From contig JAQVUQ010000001.1 in the NCBI GenBank assembly GCA_028699365.1, positions 2,782 through 27,049 of the forward strand: 24,268 nt of DNA. The letters are read 5' to 3'. Shown piece after piece: positions 1 to 8,653 of the stretch. The notes beneath the pieces were generated by a model, which saw only the letters and a program-made list of their open reading frames with translations, searched no databases and was not told the origin of the DNA. Position numbers and translations under genes: made by a program. Every line of letters starts with the position of its first letter. Within the stretch, counting starts at the first letter, position 1. Source of the stretch: UBA5359 sp028699365 [NCBI: bacterium] (lineage in GTDB: Bacteria; UBP13; UBA5359).

Positions 1-766
1 TAATATAATTCATACAAAATTCATCCCGCCCCGCCAGGGCTTCCGCAGCCAGCAACTCCGCCGTCAGATCCTTATCACCGGGATCCAGTATGGCCGCGTC
101 CAGACCGCTCATTACGGCCATGGCAAGGAAGACCCTGTTCAACAGCCTTCTGTGCGGAAGACCGTAAGAGATATTGCTTAAGCCGCATATCGTATGCGCA
201 CCCGGATAAAGACGCATGATACTCTCGATAACGGTTGCAGCCACCCTGCCGCTATCGCTTCCCGTGCTGACAGGGCGGATCATGGGATCGAAGTAAATAT
301 CCTCAACTTCCACTCCGGACGACGGCAGACCTTCGTAAAGCCGTCCGGCTATGGCGACGCGTTCTCCCGCCGTCTCGGGAATGCCTCTGTCATCCATACA
401 GAGAGCGATAACGGCACAGCCGTAATCCCGTATCAACGGCACCATACTATCGTAGCGAGTCTTCTCTGCGGTTATCGAATTGACCATAGCCTTGCCCTTA
501 TGTGCCTTAAGCGCCTTTTCCAGAGCCAGAGGATTCGGACTGTCGATGCATAAAGGCTTATCCACGGCATCCTGAGCCGCCATGACCAGCCATTCCAGCA
601 TCGCAGGCTCATTGTTCACAAAGGTTCCGGCATTGACGTCGATATAGCTCGCGCCCGCCTCAGCCTGGGCTCGGGCAAGATTGCCTATAAAACGCGCATC
701 GCCGTCCAGCACGGCGGTTTCAACTTCCTTACGGCTGGTATTTATCTTTTCGCCTACAATGATCAT
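1..766 (-). CDS. Methyltetrahydrofolate:corrinoid methyltransferase, AcsE/MtgA/MetH pterin-binding family (3' end cut)
   Basis: The gene is open through the left edge, so 255 residues are visible and probably only about 10-15 C-terminal residues are missing (family members are about 260-270 aa). It is a TIM-barrel protein of the dihydropteroate-synthase-like family that moves a methyl group between methyl-tetrahydrofolate and the cobalt of a corrinoid protein. Visible family marks are an N-terminal IIVGEKIN strand, IDVNAG around residues 42-47, CIDSPN around 73-78 (Asp75), Asn96 in MVNS, DP at 160-161, the GLSNISYG stretch around 195-202 and LDAAILDP near 222-229. The ATG at 766 overlaps the stop of pta (ATGA), so the two are translationally coupled. 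The C-terminal GRDEFCMNY resembles MtgA-type enzymes more than Moorella AcsE as I recall them, so the role could be Wood-Ljungdahl methyl transfer or methylamine/methoxy metabolism. The family call is firm; the corrinoid partner is unknown. Confidence 0.85.
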   Translation of the reverse strand, partial: MIIVGEKINTSRKEVETAVLDGDARFIGNLARAQAEAGASYIDVNAGTFVNNEPAMLEWLVMAAQDAVDKPLCIDSPNPLALEKALKAHKGKAMVNSITAEKTRYDSMVPLIRDYGCAVIALCMDDRGIPETAGERVAIAGRLYEGLPSSGVEVEDIYFDPMIRPVSTGSDSGRVAATVIESIMRLYPGAHTICGLSNISYGLPHRRLLNRVFLAMAVMSGLDAAILDPGDKDLTAELLAAEALAGRDEFCMNYI

Positions 767-1764
767 TTCTGCTTTGCCTGTAGTACGGTTATGGCCGTCA
801 CGTTCACGACATCCTCTGCATCACAACCGCGGGACAAGTCGTTCACAGGCTTGGCAAGGCCCTGCAGAACAGGCCCGTAAGCCTCGGCCTTAGCCAGTCG
901 CTCTACAATTTTATAGGCGATATTGCCTGCCTGCAGATCCGGGAAGATCAGAACATTGGCTCGTCCCTTCAACGGACTGTCACCGGCTTTCTTGGCGGCC
1001 ACACCGGGAACAAGCGCCGCATCCACCTGCAATTCCCCGTCAAGCTTCAAGTCCGGACGCTTTTCACGTGCGATGCGGGTAGCCTCCACCACCTTATCCA
1101 CCAGTGGATGGCTGGCGCTTCCCTTGGTAGAGAATGAAAGCAGTGCCACTCTGGCTTCTGCGAACCCCAGCAGGTGCACGGCCGTATCGGCCGAAGCAAT
1201 GGCAATTGCCGCCAACCCTTCGGCAGTAGGATCGGGCGTCAGGCCGCAATCCGCAAAAACAAACGTTCCATCCTCGCCGAAGCTGTTGTCCGGCACGACC
1301 ATAGCAAAGAAGCTGGATACCTGACTTACACCGGGCGCCGTCTTGATTATCTGCAGCGCCGGGCGTACGGTATCTGCGGTTGCGTGAACAGCTCCCGCCA
1401 CTTCACCGTCTGCATCACCGTTCTTCACCATCAGCACACCGTAATACATGGGATCCTTGGCAGTCTCCAGCGCCTCTTCGCAGGTCATGCCCTTGCTGCG
1501 TCGCAACTCATAAAACATTCCCGCATAATCCTGCAAACGCTCGGAAAGAGCGGGATCGATGATTTGGACACCATCCAGTGAGACGCCGAGCTTGCCGGCC
1601 TTCTCCCTGATGACGAACTCGTTCCCCAGTAAAGTGATCCGGGCTATGCCTTGCGCCGTTGCCATGGAGGACGCGGTTATCAGCCGTTCGTCTTCACCCT
1701 CCGGATAGACTACCCGTTTATTCAGAGAGATCGCCTGCTCTCTGATCTTTTCAATAACGCTCAT
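763..1764 (-). CDS. pta: Phosphate acetyltransferase (phosphotransacetylase)
   Basis: Cytosolic enzyme interconverting acetyl-CoA plus phosphate with acetyl phosphate plus CoA, the first step of ATP-yielding acetate formation. At 333 aa it is the short, single-domain class I form. Hallmarks include [10 protein letters not shown] near residue 20, the [12 protein letters not shown] segment, the [13 protein letters not shown] segment and the C-terminal [17 protein letters not shown] stretch that forms the CoA/phosphate site. A GGAGGG ribosome-binding site sits just upstream of the ATG. It is third in a four-gene operon: it follows a BioD-like/DRTGG gene by 23 bp and overlaps the downstream methyltransferase by the ATGA junction. 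No acetate kinase gene is seen in the window. The neighbouring gene encodes what is the N-terminal half of long class II Pta proteins. Confidence 0.96.
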   Translation of the reverse strand: MSVIEKIREQAISLNKRVVYPEGEDERLITASSMATAQGIARITLLGNEFVIREKAGKLGVSLDGVQIIDPALSERLQDYAGMFYELRRSKGMTCEEALETAKDPMYYGVLMVKNGDADGEVAGAVHATADTVRPALQIIKTAPGVSQVSSFFAMVVPDNSFGEDGTFVFADCGLTPDPTAEGLAAIAIASADTAVHLLGFAEARVALLSFSTKGSASHPLVDKVVEATRIAREKRPDLKLDGELQVDAALVPGVAAKKAGDSPLKGRANVLIFPDLQAGNIAYKIVERLAKAEAYGPVLQGLAKPVNDLSRGCDAEDVVNVTAITVLQAKQK

Positions 1765-1787
1765 TCTTCCCTCCCGATATCTTACGC

Positions 1788-2876
1788 TTAATTCAGTAAA
1801 TCCAGAAGCGCATCGACGTTTACATAGCTCTCGATTATCTCGGCAGCCAGCCCTATCTTTACTCTGTCCGTGCCGCGTATCTTGACTGTCAGATCGTGAA
1901 TCATGGAAGCCGCTCTATAAGTATCCATCGTCGTAGTCATAATCGGCAGATTCACCTTTTTCAGAAAATCAAGTATAGAAGCATGGGGCATTATACCGCC
2001 TGTAAGCAGTATGCCGGAAATCATAGTCTCATCCGACAAGCTCTGCTTCATCATGGCAGCCAGAATCATATCCTCGCGATCGCCCGGCGTTATCAGCAGG
2101 GAACCCGGCTCGATAACCGACAGCGCCTGATGCGGAGTCATGGCACCGATAAAGAAATTTTTGACCATCCGGTTAAGCACATCGCTGCCGCTGAGGACTT
2201 CACACTCCAGACCCTCCACTATCTGATCTATGGTCGGGTTGGAAAGCACATCGTTATAAGGCAGAGAACCGAGCAGACTCATATTCTTTCGCGCCAGTCC
2301 CAATCTTAGATAGTGACTTATCTTCTCATATTTCGCCGGCAGAATCTTGTTGATGACCGTGCCGATAACGTCCACGCCTTCAAGTTTGAAGAGTGCCGAG
2401 CTGAGGCTTACTTCATCGATGGGCCTGCCGACGCCGCCCTGTGAGACGATTACCACTTTTGAATCGAGCATTCTGGCAACGGTAGCATTGGAGAGATCGA
2501 AGACAGAGCCCACGCCCGCATGGCCGGTTCCCTCGATAACAACAAAATCCTTACCGGCGGCAACCCTGGCATAGGAGGCCATAATCCTCTCCTGCAAAGG
2601 CCGAAAATCTCCGGACTCTATATATTCCTCTGTGAACCCTCTTGCCACTGCTATAGGGCTCATGTCCGCCAGAGCATCGTCGAGGCCGAAAACCTCTTTA
2701 GCCAGAATGGAATCCTCATCCACTTTGTGACCGTCGATCTCCAGGTACCGCTGCCCTACCGGTTTAATAAAACCGACGCGCAGATTCCTCTTGCGAAGGG
2801 CAGACATCAGGCCCAGTGAGAGCATTGTCTTGCCGTCGTTGCGCATGGTAGCGGCTACAAATATCTTTTTAGCCAT
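1788..2876 (-). CDS. BioD-like P-loop / DRTGG-domain protein, stand-alone equivalent of the class II Pta N-terminal region
   Basis: This 362-aa protein starts with a dethiobiotin-synthetase-like P-loop (MRNDGKT around residues 11-17, of the AxxxNxGKT type). A BioD-like fold follows to about residue 215, with FIKPVGQ near 36-42, [11 protein letters not shown] near 113-123 and VINKI near 174-178. A DRTGG domain spans roughly 220-330, including [14 protein letters not shown] and LLTGG. This is the architecture of the regulatory N-terminal part of long (about 700 aa) phosphotransacetylases, without the catalytic PTA domain. That catalytic domain is encoded next door as a separate gene 23 bp downstream. 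No transmembrane segment is apparent. A role as regulatory or partner subunit of Pta is inference; databases often label such proteins phosphotransacetylase-family or AAA-family. Domain call is strong, function uncertain. Confidence 0.85.
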   Translation of the reverse strand: MAKKIFVAATMRNDGKTMLSLGLMSALRKRNLRVGFIKPVGQRYLEIDGHKVDEDSILAKEVFGLDDALADMSPIAVARGFTEEYIESGDFRPLQERIMASYARVAAGKDFVVIEGTGHAGVGSVFDLSNATVARMLDSKVVIVSQGGVGRPIDEVSLSSALFKLEGVDVIGTVINKILPAKYEKISHYLRLGLARKNMSLLGSLPYNDVLSNPTIDQIVEGLECEVLSGSDVLNRMVKNFFIGAMTPHQALSVIEPGSLLITPGDREDMILAAMMKQSLSDETMISGILLTGGIMPHASILDFLKKVNLPIMTTTMDTYRAASMIHDLTVKIRGTDRVKIGLAAEIIESYVNVDALLDLLN

Positions 2877-2891
2877 AATATCACCAATTGT

Positions 2892-3452
2892 TCACGGAAC
2901 AAGGCCGTCAAGAGCCGTGCGATACACCTTGAATTCCTTACTTCCCGCCGTTTTTATTATCTCGAAAAGCGCACTTTCCACGGTTGTGAGAACGGCACCG
3001 GAGACAAACGCCCGCTCCAGTGCGACTTCCATATCCGCCTCACGCTGCGATGAGACGGCATCCGTCATAATGTACGGAGTAAACCCCTTATCGATCAGAT
3101 CCAGCGCCGTCTGCAGCACACAGACATGCGACTCTACGCCGGCAATCAGGACATCCGTTCTGCCCAGGTCTTCCAGCTCCCTGGTGAAGTTCTCTTCGCC
3201 ACAGCAACTGAAACTCAGCTTTTCAACACGAACGCATCGATCAAGATAAGGCTGCAGACAAGCAACCGTTTCACCCAGCCCTTTGGGATACTGCTCCGTG
3301 ACAATCACCGGCAACTCCAGAGCCTGAAATACGGCTATGGCTTTCTCTGCCCGGCCGATTGTCTCTGCACCATTTTTGACAACCGGCATCAACTTCTCCT
3401 GCATATCGATTACCAGCAGCAGCACTCTGTCCTTATCTATACGCTTAACCAT
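2892..3452 (-). CDS. Isochorismatase-family cysteine hydrolase
   Basis: This 186-aa single-domain hydrolase has the family's catalytic triad in order: Asp16 in VIDMQEKL, Lys78 in VEKLSFSC, and nucleophilic Cys111 in GVESHVCVLQTA. The family cleaves amide or ester bonds (nicotinamidase, isochorismatase, carbamoylases); the substrate here cannot be read from sequence. A longer reading from a GTG at 3488 is possible. I prefer the ATG at 3452 because a GAGGGGAC ribosome-binding site lies about 8 bases upstream and the predicted promoter would start transcription near 3497, leaving almost no leader for the GTG. It is the first gene of the operon running into the BioD/DRTGG gene, pta and the methyltransferase (15 bp gap to the next gene). 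The tandem cysteines at 83-84 (FSCCGEE) are of unknown significance. Confidence 0.85.
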   Translation of the reverse strand: MVKRIDKDRVLLLVIDMQEKLMPVVKNGAETIGRAEKAIAVFQALELPVIVTEQYPKGLGETVACLQPYLDRCVRVEKLSFSCCGEENFTRELEDLGRTDVLIAGVESHVCVLQTALDLIDKGFTPYIMTDAVSSQREADMEVALERAFVSGAVLTTVESALFEIIKTAGSKEFKVYRTALDGLVP

Positions 3453-3503
3453 CCGGATTAGTCCCCTCGCCCGGCGAGCATCGCTCACAAAACATATATC
3501 GCT

Positions 3504-3532
3504 ATTTTATACTCTGCCGGCGCTGCGGTCAA
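3504..3532 (-). promoter_or_regulatory. Predicted sigma-70-type promoter of the cysteine hydrolase-pta operon
   Basis: On the minus strand a -35 box TTGACC (3532-3527) is followed by a 17-base spacer and a -10 box TAAAAT (3509-3504). Transcription would begin near 3497, about 45 bases before the preferred ATG at 3452. The boxes match the consensus 5/6 and 5/6. They lie in the short gap after the stop of the MEMO-AMMECR1 gene, so operon 6 can be expressed separately from the rnf unit. Prediction by pattern only. Confidence 0.6.
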
Positions 3533-3546
3533 TCCGGAAATGATCA

Positions 3547-4962
3547 TCATTCTTCGTATCTGTCCACCTTGAAGCGCCACAACTGAACTTCTTCATCACT
3601 TCGGATGCCCGCTTTTCGTCTGGCTATATCCACTTGCTCTTCAGCAGTGTCGATGCCCTCAAGAGCGGGAAGGAGCAGGCCTGTTCTGGCACCGGATTTG
3701 ACGACAACGCCGTAGATAAACGGATCCAGTTCTTCCAATCCTGATACCGGCTCCGGCTCGTGCAGAAGATCCACCGCATATGAGAGCAACCCCAGTTCAT
3801 CCCGGCTTACAAGCGGAAACCGGGGATCGGAAGAAGCTGCGCTGATTGCGTTGCGGCACACCTCATCCGCAATGCTGTTTTCCGTCGGATAAACGGTGCC
3901 TATGCATCCACGCAATTCGCCTTCACGCTTTATGCAAACAAACGCCCCTGACCTGCCTTGCCGCCAATGCGGCGCCAGGCAATCGGGATCGGCAGGCTTT
4001 TCTCCGGTAACCACATAGCTCTCTACCGAGCGCCTGGCCAGGGTCAGGAGTTCTCTTCCCTTAAGAACCGCAACATCTCCGGAGAAGCGCTCTGCGCTGT
4101 AAACGGCCGCAGCCAGATTCCTTTCCGGCTTTAACCCCTTGATGTGGTAATAGAGATTCAGATACCCCACACCGTAAGGACCTTCATACGAGAGCTTGAC
4201 GGCTTCTACATCCAGTCCGTTAACCGCTCCCAGTAAAGCCATAGCGGAACGATAACCGCACTCTCCGGCCTCGTTGCGCAGATCCGGATCAATGGATACC
4301 AGCGCGACGGGATCCGCCTTGGAAAGAGCGTCTGTTACGGCTTCATCGAATTCATGTGCCCTGGGGCTGTAACCTGCCGGTGCCGACGGCGTCAATCTGT
4401 GTGATAAATCGCCGCTGGCGATAAAGGCCAGTTTCCTGTCCAGGACTATAGCTGCTTTCTGAACCGCCTCCCCCATAACATAGTGATCTTCAAGCGAAGC
4501 ATCCAGGCCGATGGAGAGAGCTACCGTGGGCAGGCACACTCCGGCCTCATGCAGATAGTGCAGAAAAACGATGATCCCGTGATCCAGCGTCGGCCGAACC
4601 GCCGCACCGATTGCTTCCGGAGCAACACCGTTTACGGCCACATGCGCCAGGTTGGCCTGATTCAGTATCTCGCCGGCCAGCGCTCTGTCTCCCTTCACCT
4701 TATATACAGCTTGCGGAGCCCCGAATGAGGACAGGTCTCCCTGCAGATCGGGCAGATCCAGGACGGTGATGCTGCTGTCAACATAGGAGCTATGGGGAGT
4801 CATGATGACGATTGCTTCCGCGCCGGACTCGCGTAATCGCCCGGCCATCTCCCGCATTCCTTCAACGGTTGCCGAAACTTCATCTATATGGTTACCACCC
4901 ACGACCGGGATCAACAGCGGGGGATGCGGCACGATCCCCGCAAAAACAATGTTTGCCGGCAT
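3547..4962 (-). CDS. MEMO/LigB-like domain fused to an AMMECR1 domain (AmmeMemoRadiSam proteins B and A in one chain)
   Basis: The 471-aa protein has two domains. Residues 1 to about 275 are a class III extradiol-dioxygenase-like/MEMO domain. It keeps the histidines expected for the metal-site pocket: His13 in IVPHPPLL, His57 in MTPHSSY, His128 in LDHGI and His188 in SGDLSHRL. Residues from about 300 to 471 are an AMMECR1 domain with its signature LRGCIGT at 350-356 and SDPRFPLV near 378-385. The two families co-occur with a radical SAM protein in the so-called AmmeMemoRadiSam system, whose biochemical role is not settled. No radical SAM partner is present in this window. A GGAGGT ribosome-binding site precedes the ATG. 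The gene lies 49 bp after rnfB on the same strand, so it may share the rnf transcript. Confidence 0.88.
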   Translation of the reverse strand: MPANIVFAGIVPHPPLLIPVVGGNHIDEVSATVEGMREMAGRLRESGAEAIVIMTPHSSYVDSSITVLDLPDLQGDLSSFGAPQAVYKVKGDRALAGEILNQANLAHVAVNGVAPEAIGAAVRPTLDHGIIVFLHYLHEAGVCLPTVALSIGLDASLEDHYVMGEAVQKAAIVLDRKLAFIASGDLSHRLTPSAPAGYSPRAHEFDEAVTDALSKADPVALVSIDPDLRNEAGECGYRSAMALLGAVNGLDVEAVKLSYEGPYGVGYLNLYYHIKGLKPERNLAAAVYSAERFSGDVAVLKGRELLTLARRSVESYVVTGEKPADPDCLAPHWRQGRSGAFVCIKREGELRGCIGTVYPTENSIADEVCRNAISAASSDPRFPLVSRDELGLLSYAVDLLHEPEPVSGLEELDPFIYGVVVKSGARTGLLLPALEGIDTAEEQVDIARRKAGIRSDEEVQLWRFKVDRYEE

Positions 4963-5011
4963 TACATTACCTCCTTTGCGCTCTTCGAGCGCGGTTCAAA
5001 GCTCAGAGGCC

Positions 5012-5830
5012 TCAACCTGCCAGATTAGTGCCGTAAATGCAATTCACGGGACATTCCGGTATACATAACCCGCAATTCGTGCATAAACCGGGGTCTATCT
5101 CCGCCGGCCCGTTCTCAAATGAAACGGCTCCCACAGGACAGACCTTGGCGCACTTGCGGCATTTTATACAGCCGGTACGACAGACCTGCCGCACCGCTTT
5201 GGCCGCTTCTCCCGAGTTGCAGAGAACCTGCACGCCGGCCTTTTCCGGCACCATGGACATAACCTGCCGTGGACAGATGTCGATACACATGCCGCATCCG
5301 GTACACTTATCCCTGTCGATAACCGGCAGACCGGAAGAGGACATCGTTATAGCACCAAACTGACAGGCATTGACGCACGTTCCCAGCCCCAGGCATCCAT
5401 GCCTGCATTGCCTGGGCCCGCCGTAAAGCCGCGATGCAGCCCGGCAATCCTCCAGGCCGGAGTATTGAAACAGTCTTGCAGACTTATTATCATCGCCACA
5501 GCATTTCACGGTGGGCACCTGCTTATCGGTAATCGTATCAGCCGTTCCGCCCTGCCCGATAATATCTGCTATCCGTTGCCTCGTCTCTCTTTTCGAAACC
5601 GGGCACCCGGTCAGAACGGCGCTGCCGTTGACCAGTGCTTCGGCATATCCGGAGCATCCGGGGTAACCGCAAGCGCCGCAGTTGGCGCCTGGTAATTCCG
5701 ACAGCACGGCATCTATGCGCGGATCCCTGACAACGGCGAAGACCCTGGCAGCATAAGACAGGCCGGCACCCAGAATAAAGCCCAGAACGGCAAGAACGGC
5801 CACCGACAGAAAAACTATATTTAAACTCAT
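5012..5830 (-). CDS. rnfB: Rnf complex subunit RnfB, polyferredoxin
   Basis: RnfB (272 aa) is the ferredoxin-facing iron-sulfur subunit of the ion-pumping ferredoxin:NAD+ oxidoreductase. It begins with one membrane helix (about residues 4-27). A four-cysteine 4Fe-4S domain follows (Cys51, 54, 59 and 76 in NCGACGYPGCSGYAEAL ... TGCP). Then come several ferredoxin-type clusters: the GCLGLGTCVNAC region (142-156), CTGCGMCIDICP (176-187), CIKCRKCAKVCP (221-232) and CTNCGLCIPECP (250-261). The cysteine-rich linker with CRAASRLYGGPRQC resembles the long RnfB of acetogens and Clostridia rather than the shorter proteobacterial one. It is the last of six rnf genes, in the order C-D-G-E-A-B, with a GGAGGC ribosome-binding site. 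Confidence 0.95.
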   Translation of the reverse strand: MSLNIVFLSVAVLAVLGFILGAGLSYAARVFAVVRDPRIDAVLSELPGANCGACGYPGCSGYAEALVNGSAVLTGCPVSKRETRQRIADIIGQGGTADTITDKQVPTVKCCGDDNKSARLFQYSGLEDCRAASRLYGGPRQCRHGCLGLGTCVNACQFGAITMSSSGLPVIDRDKCTGCGMCIDICPRQVMSMVPEKAGVQVLCNSGEAAKAVRQVCRTGCIKCRKCAKVCPVGAVSFENGPAEIDPGLCTNCGLCIPECPVNCIYGTNLAG

Positions 5831-5883
5831 CAGTTCAGCCTCCCTGCGCCATTATAACTGCATTGGCTCACGACGTCCACCGA

Positions 5884-6468
5884 TCACTTTACCATTCCGG
5901 AAAATCCGAAAAAAGCTATGGAGAGAAGACCGGCTGTTATCAGCGTTATGGGCACGCCACGCAAAGCCGGCGGAATATCGCTCAATTCGATCCGCTCTCT
6001 GATACCGGCCATTAAAGTTATGGCCAGGGTAAAACCCACTGCCGCCGCAGTGCCGTTTACCAGGCTGGGAAGGAAACCGTAAGCAGCTCTGACGTTGATT
6101 ACCGCCACGCCCAGCACGGCACAATTGGTCGTTATCAGCGGCAGATAAATCCCCAATGCCTGGTATAGCGTGGGACTGCTCTTTCGGATCACCAACTCGA
6201 CAAACTGAACCAGTGCGGCTATGACCAGAATAAAGGCTATGGTTTGGAGAAAAGCCAGATTCAGCGGCACCAGCACATAGCGTTGCACCATCCAGGTGAA
6301 GGCGGAAGCGATGGCCATAACGAAGGTGACAGCCATCCCCATGCCCAGCGCTGTTTCTATCTGCTTGGATACCCCAAGATAAGGGCAGACACCCAGAAAA
6401 CGCTGCAGCACGTAGTTGTTTATCAGGATGGCGCTGATGACAATAGTCATTATCTCTCTGATACTCAT
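5884..6468 (-). CDS. rnfA: Rnf complex subunit RnfA, integral membrane protein
   Basis: RnfA (194 aa) is one of the two paralogous six-helix membrane subunits that form the core of the Rnf ion pump. The inverted-topology pair RnfA/RnfE carries half-membrane helices with conserved cysteines. Visible marks are NNYVLQRFLGVCPYLGVS at residues 17-34, LITTNCAVLGVAVIN around 111-125 and the alternating hydrophobic helices. The length is as usual for the family. The ATG at 6468 has an AGGTGA ribosome-binding site and lies 12 bp after the rnfE stop. RnfB begins 53 bp downstream. Confidence 0.96.
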   Translation of the reverse strand: MSIREIMTIVISAILINNYVLQRFLGVCPYLGVSKQIETALGMGMAVTFVMAIASAFTWMVQRYVLVPLNLAFLQTIAFILVIAALVQFVELVIRKSSPTLYQALGIYLPLITTNCAVLGVAVINVRAAYGFLPSLVNGTAAAVGFTLAITLMAGIRERIELSDIPPALRGVPITLITAGLLSIAFFGFSGMVK

Positions 6469-6480
6469 GGTATGATCACC

Positions 6481-7104
6481 TCAATTGCGCCTGGTAAGAA
6501 CGTTTATGAGACCTATCATGAGCCCCAGCACTATAAACGCTCCAGGCGCCAGAATAGTTATCAGAGCAGGATCGTATGCTCCACCGATAACCCTCAACGA
6601 AAACTGGGGTATACCGAACATTTGATATGTATTTGAAAGATTGCCGGTACCTATTATCTCTCGTACGGCACCGAGCAGAGTAAGCGCCCAGGTAAAGCCC
6701 AATCCCATGCCGAGACCGTCGGCTGCTGATCTAATAATACCGTATTTGCTGGCAAAGGCCTCCGCCCGGGCCAGAATAATACAGTTGACGACTATCAGCG
6801 GCACGAAAATACCTAGAACGCCGTACAGTTCCGGAGTGAAGCCCTGCATCATCAACTGGACGACGGTCACAAAGCTGGCAATTACAACGATATAGGCCGG
6901 TATTCTTATATTCTCAGGGATGACTTTTCTGAACAGGGAGATGATGAGGTTGGAACACACAAGCACAAAGGTGGTGGCAAGGCCCATGCCCAGGCCGTTT
7001 ACGGCAGCAGTGGTAACCGCCAGTGTAGGACACATCCCCAGAACAAGCCTGAAAGTGGGATTCTCCCGTAGCAATCCATTACTGAAATCTCTCGCAGGGT
7101 TCAT
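6481..7104 (-). CDS. rnfE: Rnf complex subunit RnfE, integral membrane protein
   Basis: RnfE (207 aa) is the membrane partner of RnfA. Characteristic segments are the N-terminal NGLLRENPTFRLVLGMCP stretch (9-26) with the conserved cysteine, FVPLIVVNCIILARAEAFA with the second conserved Asn-Cys, DGLGMGLGFTWAL and a C-terminal hydrophobic helix ending in a basic tail. Six hydrophobic segments can be followed. The ATG at 7104 follows the rnfG stop by 2 bp and has a GGAGAG ribosome-binding site that overlaps the rnfG 3' end, which implies coupled translation. Confidence 0.96.
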   Translation of the reverse strand: MNPARDFSNGLLRENPTFRLVLGMCPTLAVTTAAVNGLGMGLATTFVLVCSNLIISLFRKVIPENIRIPAYIVVIASFVTVVQLMMQGFTPELYGVLGIFVPLIVVNCIILARAEAFASKYGIIRSAADGLGMGLGFTWALTLLGAVREIIGTGNLSNTYQMFGIPQFSLRVIGGAYDPALITILAPGAFIVLGLMIGLINVLTRRN

Positions 7105-7106
7105 CT

Positions 7107-7637
7107 CTATCTCTCCATATCGCTGAGATACTGCTCCACCGCGTTCTTCACTCCTGTAGTTACGGCCCTGGAGGTAATTGTAGCTGCGGTTATGGCATCG
7201 ATCTCCCCGCCGTCCGTCTTCAGCCTTAAATCACCGGAGCGTTTACCGATATACTGCTTGAGAAACTGTGGTTCTGTCGCCTTGTTACCCAGGCCGGGGG
7301 TTTCATTCTGAGATAGTATGCTTACGCCGGTTACGACTCCTGCCTGATCCATGCCGACCACTAGAACTATATCCCCTCCATAACCCTCGGCTGTCACCGT
7401 TGATACCACGCCGATTCTCTGCCTGTTCCGCAAGCCGGCCTGGTAGGTATGCGCACCGATGGTAACTTCCTCAAATTTATCGGCACCGGGCAAAACATCG
7501 CCGTATAATCTCTGCCGGGCTTCTCTCTCCTGTGCTATTATCCTGGGCGTTGTTATATTATAAGTGAGTCCAAGCGCCAGCCCGGCTATGGCACATATCG
7601 CCAGCAATGCCAGCCCGAGTTTGATTGCCTCTTTCAT
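7107..7637 (-). CDS. rnfG: Rnf complex subunit RnfG, covalent FMN subunit
   Basis: RnfG (176 aa) has one N-terminal membrane helix (about residues 5-26) and an extracytoplasmic FMN-binding domain. The flavin attachment motif is DAITAATITS at 147-156. The threonine of the AAT triplet, Thr153, is the expected phosphoester site for an ApbE-type flavin transferase; the usual SGAT is TAAT here. ETPGLGNKA near 112-120 is also typical. A longer in-frame reading to 7949 exists, but it would run through rnfD. The ATG at 7637 overlaps the rnfD stop (ATGA) and has a strong AGGAGGGC ribosome-binding site, which fixes the start. No apbE gene is visible in the window. Confidence 0.95.
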   Translation of the reverse strand: MKEAIKLGLALLAICAIAGLALGLTYNITTPRIIAQEREARQRLYGDVLPGADKFEEVTIGAHTYQAGLRNRQRIGVVSTVTAEGYGGDIVLVVGMDQAGVVTGVSILSQNETPGLGNKATEPQFLKQYIGKRSGDLRLKTDGGEIDAITAATITSRAVTTGVKNAVEQYLSDMER

Positions 7638-8650
7638 CTCGCCCTCCTGCCGTATATGCGAGGCCGCGTGTATCTGTCGATAAGGGGCGTAGCCGCATTC
7701 ATCAGCAGAATAGAGTACATGACTCCCTCCGGCAGGGAACCGAAAGTCCTTATCAGGATAGTCAGCAGACCGGCTCCCAGGCCGAAATATATCCTGCCGC
7801 GTGGAGTGACCGGCGTTGTCACCGGACAGGTAGCCATATATACGGCACCAAGAATAAGCCCTCCGGCCAGAAGATGGAATACCGGATCCTGCCGCAGAAC
7901 GACGGCCATCACCATCACCGTCAGCATATAGGTTACCGGCATATGCCATGTTATCACACGCCTGTACATTAAATAGCCTCCGCCAAGCAGCAGCGCCAGA
8001 GCCGACGTTTCCCCAAGGCAGCCGCCGATACTGCCGTAGAACAGGCGCCCGTAAAGAGAGAGATCGCTCCCGACATGCAGCAGATCCTTGACCGCCTGAA
8101 GATTACCCCCCATCTTGAGGGCGGCAAGAGGCGTAGCCGTCGTGACCGCATCGAACGGAGACACCCATCTGGTCATAAGCACAGGCCATGCGGAAAGCAA
8201 AACGGCTCTGGAGACCAGAGCAGGATTGAACGGATTATAGCCTAAGCCGCCGTATACCATCTTTCCCAGACCTATGGCGATCAAAGCACCGACAAAGGGC
8301 AGCCAGAACGGCACTGTCGGAGGAAGATTATAGGCCAGCAGAACAGCGGTGACCAGTGCACTGCCGTCCGTTATCGTTATCCGCCGGCCGATGATTTTTT
8401 GGATCAGCGCTTCGGCTCCCAATGCACCTGCGATAGTGATAAGAATTATCGCCAGACTTCGCAGACCAAAGAAGTATACGGACGCCACCCCGGCCGGGAT
8501 AAGAGCGATGGCAACATCGTACATCATTCTCCGTATATTATCGCGACCTCGAATATGAGGCGCCGAAGAGACTATAAGCCCTCCGGCGCTTGCAACTGAC
8601 TGTGCATCCTTGCCCGAAGTTCCGGGAGCAAATTCACCTGCTGAGGCCAT
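7634..8650 (-). CDS. rnfD: Rnf complex subunit RnfD, covalent FMN membrane subunit
   Basis: RnfD (338 aa) is the NqrB-like membrane subunit with a covalently bound FMN. The N-terminal region has SSAPHIRGRDNIRRMMYDV (28-46), followed by about eight to ten hydrophobic segments. The flavin motif DAVTTATPLAALK is at 167-179, with Thr173 the expected attachment residue. GLGYNPFNPALVSRA (136-149) is a conserved loop. The extended, mostly polar N-terminus (about 25 residues before the homologous start) is longer than in many relatives, but the ATG at 8650 has an AAGGTGAAG ribosome-binding site overlapping the rnfC end. The gene is 3 bp after rnfC and overlaps rnfG by the ATGA junction. Confidence 0.95.
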   Translation of the reverse strand: MASAGEFAPGTSGKDAQSVASAGGLIVSSAPHIRGRDNIRRMMYDVAIALIPAGVASVYFFGLRSLAIILITIAGALGAEALIQKIIGRRITITDGSALVTAVLLAYNLPPTVPFWLPFVGALIAIGLGKMVYGGLGYNPFNPALVSRAVLLSAWPVLMTRWVSPFDAVTTATPLAALKMGGNLQAVKDLLHVGSDLSLYGRLFYGSIGGCLGETSALALLLGGGYLMYRRVITWHMPVTYMLTVMVMAVVLRQDPVFHLLAGGLILGAVYMATCPVTTPVTPRGRIYFGLGAGLLTILIRTFGSLPEGVMYSILLMNAATPLIDRYTRPRIYGRRAR

Positions 8651-8653
8651 TCT

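Noticed and set aside
4978-4992. GCGCTC-TTC-GAGCGC stem between rnfB and the MEMO-AMMECR1 gene as a terminator
   Set aside because: A perfect 6-bp stem, but no U-tract follows on the minus strand; the next bases are AAAGGAGG, the ribosome-binding site.
7638-7949. N-terminal extension of rnfG
   Set aside because: It lies within rnfD in another frame and gives non-membrane, low-quality sequence. The ATG at 7637 with AGGAGGGC matches the family start.
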